From a virus, in the IMG/VR virus record IMGVR_UViG_3300023179_000080, positions 1 through 64,000 of that record: DNA of 64,000 nt; one strand, given 5' to 3'. Position 1 is the stretch's first letter, and the number at the start of each line of letters is the position of its first letter. A program made the position numbers and the translations under genes. The notes below the pieces were generated by a model. It worked only from the letters and a program-made list of their open reading frames with translations. It did not search any database and was not told the origin of the DNA. Positions 26,028 through 33,062 of this stretch are shown here, piece by piece.

Positions 26028-27205
26028 GCTGAATAACTTACGGCACAAGGCCGTAAGGTTCGAGGGTAGTCTTGCCTTCATCGACTTTACCCTTTAGGGA
26101 CTTCAGCTCGGATGATTGTGTCATCCTTCGGCCCTTCCTGCGAATCTCTTTCTTCACAGGATCGATCTTTGGGCGTAATGCGATGTTGAAAGCTGCATTT
26201 ACGTCCGCATGATCAATGTGTTCACAGTGCAAACAGTGAAACACTTTTCCATTTCTGCTCTCTTTATCAACTACTCCGCAACGAGAACATGAAGTTGATG
26301 TCCAAGCAGGATCAACAACATTCAACTCGACACCTTGCTCCTTAGCCTTGTAAGTGAGAAGCATTCTCACCTGATAGAATGGCCAAGAGTTCAAGGTGTG
26401 ATTTCCTTGTTTACGGTACTTCTTCGTACAATCTTTTCTAATCCCAGAAAGATCTTCTAGCTTAATTCCAACTCCACTTTTCTTTGCTTCTTTGACTATT
26501 TTAGTTGTGATCTTGTGAATCGCATCAGTCGTCTTCCTTCTCTCACGATCCTTGATCTTCTTCAGCTGTGACCACTGCTTCTTCTCTTGCAGGTTCTGCC
26601 TGATATTCTTATACTTCTTCTTCAAGAAAGGAATCTGTTTTCCAAACTTCTGAACCTTGCCTGTAAGCGGATTTGCCACAACAATGGAGTGAGAAGTTGA
26701 GTTAAGATCGATGCCGATGAAACTTTTAGGTTCATCGGCCTGTTGATCGGGGAAAGTCACGGAAACATAAGCCCATTTCTGATCAATCTCGACTTGATTG
26801 AGTTTTGTCCAACCAGAAGGAAACCAACAGCGAAATTCTGCGTTGAGGCTTGGAATTCTTATTTTTCTAGTTTCTAGATCAAACTTTAGATTTTGACCAG
26901 GAACAGTTAGCTTCACTCTCTTCGGGTTGATTGATTTGATCTTCTTGTTCAGTCCATATTTTCTAACGATCTGATTAGCAATCTCAGATTTTAGGCCAAT
27001 GTGTTTGACGACTTTTGTTGAGACAAGACCATTTTCAAGAGCAAACTGCGCAACTTTAACTGCCTTCTCAAAGAGAGAAGAATCAAAGTTCACACCATGC
27101 TTTACCTTGAACGTCTTGATCATCTCCATGATAAGTATCTTTACTTAAGAAAAATTTTAACAAAAATTCATGATATGGCACAAGGCCGATATCCTTTCTT
27201 TTTGT
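26028..27205 (-). mobile_element. IS200/IS605-type element, TnpB only
   Basis: About 1.18 kb. Ends are assigned by comparison with the scar at 19769-19811. Subterminal hairpins: left end GATAT(C)GGC-CTTGT-GCCATATC (27193-27172), right end CTTACGGC-CTTGT-GCCGTAAG (26057-26037), both with loop CTTGT. No TnpA (HUH transposase). TTTAC lies just outside the left end, a tetranucleotide-type target context. A/T-richer than its flanks, consistent with recent arrival. Confidence 0.88.
26038..27129 (-). CDS. tnpB: TnpB RNA-guided nuclease
   Basis: 363 aa. RuvC residues are intact: D141 in 'IGIDLNSTSH', E225 in 'IKLEDLSGI', D309 in 'DHADVNAAFN'. Zinc-finger cysteines are 'CSRC' (281-284) and 'CLHC' (299-302). 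TnpB proteins cut DNA guided by an omega RNA derived from the right end of the element. The stop codon lies within the right-end hairpin, so the RNA would overlap the 3' end of the gene and read into flanking phage DNA. A second ATG is two codons in. Confidence 0.93.
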   Translation of the reverse strand: MEMIKTFKVKHGVNFDSSLFEKAVKVAQFALENGLVSTKVVKHIGLKSEIANQIVRKYGLNKKIKSINPKRVKLTVPGQNLKFDLETRKIRIPSLNAEFRCWFPSGWTKLNQVEIDQKWAYVSVTFPDQQADEPKSFIGIDLNSTSHSIVVANPLTGKVQKFGKQIPFLKKKYKNIRQNLQEKKQWSQLKKIKDRERRKTTDAIHKITTKIVKEAKKSGVGIKLEDLSGIRKDCTKKYRKQGNHTLNSWPFYQVRMLLTYKAKEQGVELNVVDPAWTSTSCSRCGVVDKESRNGKVFHCLHCEHIDHADVNAAFNIALRPKIDPVKKEIRRKGRRMTQSSELKSLKGKVDEGKTTLEPYGLVP

Positions 27206-27248
27206 TGATGTGTAAAGCATAGTGTGGGACCTCAGGGTGGAAAATGTG

Positions 27249-27518
27249 ATGGGTGCCTATTTCAACCGCAGCGGCAAAATATTCCTCGGCCTGATGGGAG
27301 TTCAGCTCCTCAGTGCGATCTACGATGCATACAGACAATCAGCCGACGCAGCTGCGAATCCGACTCGCGACATGGATGATGAATCAAAAGTCCTGTACTA
27401 TACACTGCTGCAGTTCCGCCGCAATGATGATTGGTCAGGCTACAACAAGTTCTGCGATCAATGCACTCCCCCCGTTCCCATGGACGAGCGCCTTCGTATG
27501 TGGGAACGCCTTGCTTGA
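27249..27518 (+). CDS. Small membrane-anchored protein (89 aa)
   Basis: M-G-A-Y-F-N-R-S-G-K, then hydrophobic 'IFLGLMGVQLLSAIYDAY', then a charged cytosolic part ending 'MDERLRMWERLA'. GTG 27246 or 27222 are alternative starts. GTGTAAAGC at 27209 may be the 9-mer of its promoter, directly beside the element's left end. Confidence 0.62.
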   Translation: MGAYFNRSGKIFLGLMGVQLLSAIYDAYRQSADAAANPTRDMDDESKVLYYTLLQFRRNDDWSGYNKFCDQCTPPVPMDERLRMWERLA

Positions 27519-27557
27519 GTCGTTGACAGTGAAAGGGTACACTGAGAGTATGAGAGT

Positions 27558-27623
27558 ATGAGAGATCTGAGCTTCAGCGACTTCCTCCACAACATCTCGG
27601 TCCGAGAGGACGGTGGCCAATGA
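27558..27623 (+). CDS. 21-aa ORF after 3-codon mini-ORF
   Basis: M-R-D-L-S-F-S-D-F-L-H-N-I-S-V-R-E-D-G-G. TACACT (27538-27543) plus 6 nt places a leaderless start at ATG 27550, but that frame is only M-R-V-stop, whose stop overlaps ATG 27558. The ORF then overlaps the next gene by ATGA. Plausible as a coupled leader peptide. Confidence 0.4.
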   Translation: MRDLSFSDFLHNISVREDGGQ

Positions 27624-27841
27624 CCTGGGACTACCGCGTCCTGTCCCGGACCACTGCGTCGGGCGGGGAGACCTGGTTGGGCATCTACGAGGTCTACTAC
27701 GACGCAGACGGCAACCCCGTGAACTGCTCGGAGACCGAGGTGTCCCCCTACGGCGAGACTCTGGAGGAGCTCCTTGCCGACCTGAAGAGGTTCACTGCGG
27801 CAGTGGAGAAACCCGTGCTTCGGTGGGAGGACTTCACCTGA
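27620..27841 (+). CDS. Hypothetical protein (73 aa)
   Basis: M-T-W-D-Y-R-V-L-S-R-T; 'ETWLGIYEVYYDADGNPVNC' and 'ETLEELLADLKRFTAAVEKP'. The pattern (WxYRV...IxEVYYDxxG) is familiar from small conserved bacterial and phage proteins of unknown function. Confidence 0.75.
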   Translation: MTWDYRVLSRTTASGGETWLGIYEVYYDADGNPVNCSETEVSPYGETLEELLADLKRFTAAVEKPVLRWEDFT

Positions 27842-27871
27842 GCGCAGAGTCGATCATGAAAGAGGTACAGT
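27842..27871 (+). promoter_or_regulatory. Array promoter, degenerate 9-mer
   Basis: GCGCAGAGT, 15 nt, TACAGT, 6 nt, ATG 27878. Confidence 0.8.
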
Positions 27872-27877
27872 AAGGAC

Positions 27878-28078
27878 ATGGATAAGATCAACAAGTTCTT
27901 CGACTCAGACTTGCCTGGTGTCTTGCTCATCATGGGCGGGCCGCTCCTCGCAGTGATGTTTGTTGCCCCAGATGCTCGGACGGGTGTCACTGCAGTCGGG
28001 GTCGCGTGCACTATTCCCTTCATTGCTGCGATCGTCTTCCGCACTGTGCTGGCAATCGTTGGGAGCGAAGATCGCTGA
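27878..28078 (+). CDS. Small membrane protein (66 aa)
   Basis: M-D-K-I-N-K-F-F-D-S-D; two spans 'GVLLIMGGPLLAVMFV' and 'GVACTIPFIAAIVFRTVLAI'. Unknown role. Confidence 0.72.
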   Translation: MDKINKFFDSDLPGVLLIMGGPLLAVMFVAPDARTGVTAVGVACTIPFIAAIVFRTVLAIVGSEDR

Positions 28079-28082
28079 CCCA

Positions 28083-28112
28083 GTGCAAAGTCGCCCTCGA
28101 ACGTGGTATGGT
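28083..28112 (+). promoter_or_regulatory. Array promoter, leaderless type (rtcB)
   Basis: GTGCAAAGT, 15 nt, TATGGT, 6 nt, ATG 28119. Confidence 0.9.
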
Positions 28113-28118
28113 TAACTC

Positions 28119-29336
28119 ATGATAGCGATTGTGAAGGACGGGCGCCGGCCCATCAAGATGTGGGTCGAGGGTGTTCCTGTCGAAGAGCAGGCCGTACAGC
28201 AGCTCGAGCGGATTGCAGCTCTTCCCTTCGTCGGCCCGCACGTGGCAGTGATGCCCGACGTGCACCTGGGCAAAGGCGCGACGGTGGGCTCTGCGGTCCC
28301 GACGTCGGGTGCGGTGGTGCCCGCGGCGGTCGGAGTCGACATCGGCTGTGGGATGATCGCCGTGCGCACGTCGATGACGTCGCACGATCTGCCTGATGAC
28401 CTGTCGGGCCTGCGATCGGCGATCGAGGCCGCGGTTCCCCACGGTCGAACGGACGACGGAGGTCGCCACGATCGAGGCCGGTGGGGTGACGTGCCTGACA
28501 CGGTGGCTTCGGTTTGGACGGACCTCCAGCCCGGTTGGCAGCGGATCCTCGAGAAGCACCCGAAGGTCCACGGCCGGTCGGGAGTCACGGCGGAGCACTT
28601 GGGCACGCTGGGGACGGGCAACCACTTCATCGAGCTGTGCCTCGACGAGGCTGACCGCGTCTGGGTGATGCTGCACTCGGGCTCGCGAGGGGTGGGCAAC
28701 CGCATCGGCTCCTACTTCATCGAGCGTGCGAAGGAGGAGATGAAACGGTGGTACATCAACCTGCCCGACCAGGACCTTGCTTACCTGCCCGAGGGCTCGC
28801 AGCTCTTCGGAGACTACGTTGAGGCGGTGGGTTGGGCTCAGGAGTACGCATCTGCCAACCGCCAGCTCATGTTGGCGGCTGCCGTCCGCGCGATGAAGGG
28901 CCACCTCCGGCCCAAGTTCGACCTGACGGACGATGCGGTGAACTGCCACCACAACTACATCTCCAAGGAGCACCACTTCGGCGAGAACCTGTGGGTGACG
29001 CGGAAGGGTGCCGTGTCGGCACGCGCCGGCCAGATGGGCATCATCCCGGGTTCCATGGGAACGCGGTCGTACATCGTCCGGGGCAAGGGCAACGCGGACT
29101 CACTGTGCTCGTGCTCGCACGGTGCGGGTCGCCGGATGTCCCGAGCAGAGGCACAGCGGACGTTCACGCTGGCGGACCACCGTGCTGCCACGGAGGGTGT
29201 CGAGTGCCGCAAGGACCGCGAGGTGATCGACGAGACGCCCGCCGCGTACAAGGACATCGATCAGGTGATGGCAGCGCAGGCCGACCTCGTCGAGGTCGTG
29301 CACACGCTCAAACAAGTGCTCTGCGTGAAAGGCTGA
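28119..29336 (+). CDS. rtcB: RtcB-type RNA ligase
   Basis: 405 aa. 'AVMPDVHLGKGATVGSAVPT', 'GVDIGCGMIAVRT', 'LGTLGTGNHFIEL', 'MLHSGSRGVGNRIG', 'DAVNCHHNY' and 'CSHGAGRRMSR' are the metal-binding and guanylylation motifs of RtcB, the His in 'CSHGAGR' being the nucleotidyl acceptor. RtcB joins RNA ends carrying 2',3'-cyclic phosphate or 3'-phosphate to 5'-OH, using GTP and Mn. In a phage it may repair tRNAs cut by host defence nucleases. The cyclic-phosphate receiver at 40229 fits that theme. Confidence 0.96.
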   Translation: MIAIVKDGRRPIKMWVEGVPVEEQAVQQLERIAALPFVGPHVAVMPDVHLGKGATVGSAVPTSGAVVPAAVGVDIGCGMIAVRTSMTSHDLPDDLSGLRSAIEAAVPHGRTDDGGRHDRGRWGDVPDTVASVWTDLQPGWQRILEKHPKVHGRSGVTAEHLGTLGTGNHFIELCLDEADRVWVMLHSGSRGVGNRIGSYFIERAKEEMKRWYINLPDQDLAYLPEGSQLFGDYVEAVGWAQEYASANRQLMLAAAVRAMKGHLRPKFDLTDDAVNCHHNYISKEHHFGENLWVTRKGAVSARAGQMGIIPGSMGTRSYIVRGKGNADSLCSCSHGAGRRMSRAEAQRTFTLADHRAATEGVECRKDREVIDETPAAYKDIDQVMAAQADLVEVVHTLKQVLCVKG

Positions 29337-29346
29337 TGCAATCGAA

Positions 29347-29379
29347 TCGACCGTCCAATGAAAAGGACGGTCGAATTTT
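29347..29379 (+). terminator. Intrinsic terminator after rtcB
   Basis: TCGACCGTCC (29347-29356) pairs with GGACGGTCGA (29365-29374), followed by ATTTTG. Confidence 0.85.
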
Positions 29380-29412
29380 GCTGAATATTCTCATGCCATT
29401 CGTGTCCCACAA

Positions 29413-29442
29413 GTGCAATGTCAACCATCCCCGTGGTAAGGT
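29413..29442 (+). promoter_or_regulatory. Array promoter, leaderless type
   Basis: GTGCAATGT, 15 nt, TAAGGT, 6 nt, ATG 29449. Confidence 0.83.
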
Positions 29443-29448
29443 GTTCTC

Positions 29449-29787
29449 ATGATGCGTGAATGTATCGAATGCGGTTGTAAGTTCGACCCCAACTCCCCCG
29501 CCAAGCGTCGTGCCGGCGGCCTCATCACCACGTGTGCCGAGTGCTCCGACGAGCCCGCGGTCAAGTACCTCGGCCTCGCCAACGGCGACGGCAAGCAGGC
29601 GTCGGTCACGGTACTTGCCTTCTCGTCGACCGCCGATCGTGAGCGCTACTCTTCCTTCTACCGAAATAATGCCGGCTACCATCGTGGTCGCAGTTGTCAA
29701 CTGGGTGCTCACCTATCCACCGACCCAGGTGTACACTTTCGCACTATTTCTCAAGACTCTCCTCGCAATCACAAAGGCCGCCTTTAG
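29449..29787 (+). CDS. Zinc-ribbon phage protein (112 aa)
   Basis: 'ECIECGCKFDPNSPAKRRAG' with 'TTCAECSDEP' forms a C-x2-C...C-x2-C zinc ribbon (residues about 5-31). Then 'KYLGLANGDGKQASVTVLAF'. Probably nucleic-acid binding. The last 44 nt overlap the minus-strand homing endonuclease; a hydrophobic +1-frame ORF also overlaps (see findings). Confidence 0.75.
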   Translation: MMRECIECGCKFDPNSPAKRRAGGLITTCAECSDEPAVKYLGLANGDGKQASVTVLAFSSTADRERYSSFYRNNAGYHRGRSCQLGAHLSTDPGVHFRTISQDSPRNHKGRL

Positions 29788-30547
29788 TCTGATCAAGTTG
29801 TTTCAGCTTTCGTGAAGCCCACATTCGTTTTGAATTACAACTTTTACACAAGCCATTCACGCGCGGCGGCTTTCTGGTGACAATCTTAATTTTTGTTACA
29901 ATTTTATTGCAATCCTTGCAGTTGTAACTAAATTCTTCTGTATTGTTGTGGGATCTTCCAGCTTTATCGGCGCGCTCAATCAAAGAATTAGATATTTTCT
30001 TCTTGGTTTCTTCAGAAATTATCCTCTTTTTTCCTCTGTGACATGCAGCTAATCTTTCGATCCGTAAAGCCTTTTCTTCTTCCGAATATGCACCCCAGCG
30101 AGATCTTGTCTGTTCTGCCAGCTTTGCTTTTGCTTCTGGATTTGAAAACTGACGTTTTGCAGCTTCACTGATTTTCTTTTTCGTTTCTTCGGATAGCTTG
30201 ATTCCCAATCTTGCCTTGCTCATCTTTTCTCTTGTCTCTTTTGTGGGATTAATCCCACCCGCTCCTCCTTCGTTCATGTTGTAAAGAATGATTCCTTCAG
30301 AAAGCTTTTGCTTGATCAGCCTGTGCTCTTCGGCAAATGCTTCTGCTTCAGACTCATGTTCACTCACAACTTCAAAGGTGAAGTTTTCAACACCGTGTTT
30401 GTGAATTGCAGCATGAACAACTTGTCGAAAAGATTTCCTGTGCTGATCTGCAACAAAATGTCCTTTTTTTCTTGATTCAGGATCTTTCGTTTTTCCGACA
30501 TACTGTTTGCCGTTTACTAGGCATGTTATAACATAAACATAGTTCAT
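29744..30547 (-). CDS. GIY-YIG homing endonuclease with NUMOD3 motifs
   Basis: 267 aa. The N-terminal 'YVYVITCLVNGKQYVGKT' is the GIY-YIG core, followed by the catalytic Arg region and 'EEHRLIKQK'. Helical repeats 'NPTKETREKMSKARLGIKLS', 'EETKKKISEAAKRQF' and 'EETKKKISNSL' are NUMOD3-type DNA-binding units. A Cys4 finger lies near the C-terminus ('CKDC...CKSC'). A/T-rich against GC-rich flanks: a free-standing mobile endonuclease. Its last codons run antisense into the zinc-ribbon gene. Confidence 0.9.
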   Translation of the reverse strand: MNYVYVITCLVNGKQYVGKTKDPESRKKGHFVADQHRKSFRQVVHAAIHKHGVENFTFEVVSEHESEAEAFAEEHRLIKQKLSEGIILYNMNEGGAGGINPTKETREKMSKARLGIKLSEETKKKISEAAKRQFSNPEAKAKLAEQTRSRWGAYSEEEKALRIERLAACHRGKKRIISEETKKKISNSLIERADKAGRSHNNTEEFSYNCKDCNKIVTKIKIVTRKPPRVNGLCKSCNSKRMWASRKLKQLDQTKGGLCDCEESLEK

Positions 30548-30640
30548 GCATATAAGTATGTGTACGGCAACAAAACAGGATACCATAGGGGATAATATGC
30601 TGTTGTCAGTATATACCGCCACCAACCATAAGGGGCGCAT

Positions 30641-30955
30641 GTGAATCGAGTCCCTTCGGGTTCACTGTGGCGTGTCCGGAGCGCGTGGCTGCTCCACACA
30701 AAGGACACCGAGATGTTCACACGTGAGCTGATGGGCTTCACCCTGCCTGAGCCAGCGATCCTCAACAATCCCGAGAACAGATTCGTGCGGATATCTGTCG
30801 GCACGGTCCTCCTGGTGGGGGAGACCGTGAATCGCTCGACAGGTACGGACTTGCAGCGACATCAACAGTTTGTCCACGTCCTCATGCCGCAGATGTGTTA
30901 TCTCAACCGCTCGTACTTCAACACCGGCATGGACACGCTAGAGAGGATCTCATGA
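30641..30955 (+). CDS. SH3-like paralogue (104 aa)
   Basis: GTG start with AAGGGG 6 nt upstream. 'NRVPSGSLWRVRSAW', 'SVGTVLLVGETVNRS' and 'FVHVLMPQMCYLNRSYF' align with the protein at 17091. Function unknown; one of at least five paralogues. Overlaps the next gene by 4 bp. Confidence 0.75.
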   Translation: MNRVPSGSLWRVRSAWLLHTKDTEMFTRELMGFTLPEPAILNNPENRFVRISVGTVLLVGETVNRSTGTDLQRHQQFVHVLMPQMCYLNRSYFNTGMDTLERIS

Positions 30956-31218
30956 GAGGCAGTAAGATGGCTGAGAAAAATGTGAAACTTGTAGTGCCCC
31001 TGGTGAGGTCACGGCACGTTGACGAAGTGATCAGGGAAAGAATCGGTGATTTCATTTCCAGATGGGACCCAGACAGGACAATGAGCGCTGAGGCTTTCAT
31101 CAGCTATCTCGTGCACAGCACCGATGCATGGGAAGAACTCTCGCGGTGGCGCATGGAGGCAAGGACTGAGGGACTCAGGCGCTACGAGATGTCCAAAGAT
31201 TACACACCAAACTTCTAA
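30952..31218 (+). CDS. Hypothetical protein (88 aa)
   Basis: M-R-G-S-K-M-A-E-K-N-V-K-L; 'VVPLVRSRHVDEVIRERIGD' and a helical C-terminus ('AWEELSRWRMEARTEGLRRY'). Might be a small regulator; no family recognised. ATGA overlap with the SH3 gene. Confidence 0.68.
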   Translation: MRGSKMAEKNVKLVVPLVRSRHVDEVIRERIGDFISRWDPDRTMSAEAFISYLVHSTDAWEELSRWRMEARTEGLRRYEMSKDYTPNF

Positions 31219-31273
31219 TCTGTAACTAAAAGTTTAAACTGGCGTAACACGACATGCAATAATTACTTTCATC

Positions 31274-32077
31274 ATGAAGCGTTACGCCTGGTGCAGCGAC
31301 ATCCACATGGACATCTCGTGGCTTCCCTTCCTGAAGCGCCTGTATGCCATGAACCTCGAGCGCGCCGGGGCTGACGGGCTCTTCCTCACGGGGGACGTAT
31401 CTTCGGGACCGTTCATCGAGTCCGACCTTGCCTTCATCGCGAAGCACTTCAAGGGACCTGTCTACTTCGTGCTCGGCAATCACGACTACTATGGCCGCCA
31501 CATCGAGTCGGTCCACGACGATGTGCGCAGAGTGTGCAGGAAGCACTCGAACCTGCACTGGATGACAGATCAAGACATCGTGTCCCTCGAGGAGGACGTC
31601 GCGCTCATCGGTACCGAGGGCTGGTATGACGGCAGGCTCGGACTGCCCGACCACCTGCGCTGGACCCTGGATCGCGCCGTGGTGATTGACTTCTTTCACA
31701 TGTCCTCCATGGAAGAGCGCATTGAAGCCTGGCGCGCCATGGCAGACAGGTCTGCCGACATCATAGGTGAACGCCTCGAGCGAGCACTACAGACCCACAA
31801 GACAGTGTACATCCTCACTCACTTCCCACCGTGGGGTGAGGCCACGACTGCCTCGGGCACGAAGCAGGCAGACTTTTGGTTGCCCTACAACACGAACTTC
31901 ACACTGGGCCAACGGATTGAAGAGGTGATGCAGGGGCGTAAGAAGAAGCGCTGCATCGTGCTTGCTGGTCATACCCACTATCCATGCAGAGTCCGTGTCA
32001 GCAACTCTGTGGAGTGCATGGTTGCTCGAGCAAAGTACTTCGGAGAGATTCGACCCGAAGAGACACTTGTTGTATAA
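31274..32077 (+). CDS. Calcineurin-like metallophosphoesterase
   Basis: 267 aa. All five metallophosphatase motifs: 'SDIHMD' (about 8-13), 'GDVSSG', 'GNHDYY', 'THFPPWG' and 'GHTHYP'. The family hydrolyses phosphomono- or diesters with two metal ions; the substrate cannot be read from the sequence. In phages such enzymes can act on nucleotides or cyclic phosphates. GC-rich codon use differs from the next genes. Confidence 0.92.
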   Translation: MKRYAWCSDIHMDISWLPFLKRLYAMNLERAGADGLFLTGDVSSGPFIESDLAFIAKHFKGPVYFVLGNHDYYGRHIESVHDDVRRVCRKHSNLHWMTDQDIVSLEEDVALIGTEGWYDGRLGLPDHLRWTLDRAVVIDFFHMSSMEERIEAWRAMADRSADIIGERLERALQTHKTVYILTHFPPWGEATTASGTKQADFWLPYNTNFTLGQRIEEVMQGRKKKRCIVLAGHTHYPCRVRVSNSVECMVARAKYFGEIRPEETLVV

Positions 32078-32106
32078 CTTGCGGCTTGCATGTTATTTTT
32101 CTCTCT

Positions 32107-32436
32107 ATGAAGAAGAGCAAACTGCTAAAGATGATCCGCGGTCTTGAGAATCAGGTTCTATTTCTCAGATCAAGAATCGAATTTCTTGAGGAAGAAAATG
32201 ACAAGCCTTCTCCCGTGCTGGAAGCCACAATTAGACCTGTGACACCAGTGTCACAGCTTGAATGGCCTTCAGACAGAGTTCGTAGCCGCTGCGGATCTTG
32301 TGGAATTGAGAGAGCAGAGATGCTCGATAGATGCCAGAAGTCTGATTGTCCGTTTGTGCCGCAACAGTCCCGAGACTCAACGGGAACTCCACACTACGTC
32401 GATCTATTTGAGACTACATGTAATACTCAAATTTAG
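32107..32436 (+). CDS. Coiled-coil protein with Cys motif (109 aa)
   Basis: Coiled coil 'LENQVLFLRSRIEFLEEEND' (about 13-32), later 'CGSCGIERAEMLDRCQKSDC', likely zinc-binding. Same layout as the protein at 22142. ATG in CTCTCTATG without a Shine-Dalgarno. Confidence 0.7.
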   Translation: MKKSKLLKMIRGLENQVLFLRSRIEFLEEENDKPSPVLEATIRPVTPVSQLEWPSDRVRSRCGSCGIERAEMLDRCQKSDCPFVPQQSRDSTGTPHYVDLFETTCNTQI

Positions 32437-32560
32437 ATCCCGATGTTGTGGGTGTCGTTTGACAGAGGCCATGCTAGCATGATCGTAAGAACCGAAAATT
32501 CATTCGGTCAGCACACGATGATCTTATACACCGCGGTGCTGGTGTGAAATATTACCCGCA
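32437..32560. other. Short gap, possible 22-aa ORF
   Basis: 124 nt without a convincing gene. An ORF 32479-32547 (M-I-V-R-T-E-N-S-F-G...) is possible but has no supporting signal. CCGAAAATTCATTCGG forms a weak hairpin. Confidence 0.35.
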
Positions 32561-32836
32561 ATGCGACTTTTCCCACCAGTAGGAAGTCTAGTGTGTCTCA
32601 AAATAAATTTTGAGCCAACCCTGTACGATTGCTGGGATTCAAGCGCAAAAAATATTGGTTCTTTTTGCTATGCAGATCTCGGCGTAGTTCTCCAAACTGG
32701 TAGCTATATTGTCCCGTACGAAGAACTTGATGATCTCACTGAAGATCTTCCGAAGACCCGTGACGCAATTAAAGTCCTCACTTCACGAGGGATCGTGGGG
32801 TGGACACACGTCGAATACCTGAGAGTCATAACATGA
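32561..32836 (+). CDS. SH3-like paralogue (91 aa)
   Basis: 'FPPVGSLVCLKINFEPTLY', 'GVVLQTGSYIVPYEELDD', 'AIKVLTSRGIVGWTHVEYL'. The ending matches the family seen at 14976 and 21264. Overlaps the next gene by ATGA. Confidence 0.75.
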   Translation: MRLFPPVGSLVCLKINFEPTLYDCWDSSAKNIGSFCYADLGVVLQTGSYIVPYEELDDLTEDLPKTRDAIKVLTSRGIVGWTHVEYLRVIT

Positions 32837-33027
32837 ATATCAACGATTTTAACCCACTGCAAGTTGAACAAGAGGGTGATACCGGGAGATGGGTCCTGTA
32901 CATTGCTGATCCTCGACAACCTGATCTTTCATTCGTAGTTTTTCACCGTGGGACAAAAGAAGACTGTGAGATGCTCAAAGAGTTTGGGAATGAGCTCTTG
33001 CAAATTAATCTTGCGTTGTCTAGTTGA
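32833..33027 (+). CDS. Hypothetical protein (64 aa)
   Basis: M-N-I-N-D-F-N-P-L-Q-V; 'RWVLYIADPRQPDLSFVVFH' beta hairpin and a C-terminal helix. Unknown; coupled to the SH3-like gene. Confidence 0.68.
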   Translation: MNINDFNPLQVEQEGDTGRWVLYIADPRQPDLSFVVFHRGTKEDCEMLKEFGNELLQINLALSS

Positions 33028-33062
33028 AAAGTACCATCTGAATTGACTAGTATGCTAACACG

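Noticed and set aside
28020-28976. 318-aa minus-strand ORF across rtcB
   Set aside because: Antisense shadow of a conserved enzyme; Arg/His/Val-rich without recognisable domains.
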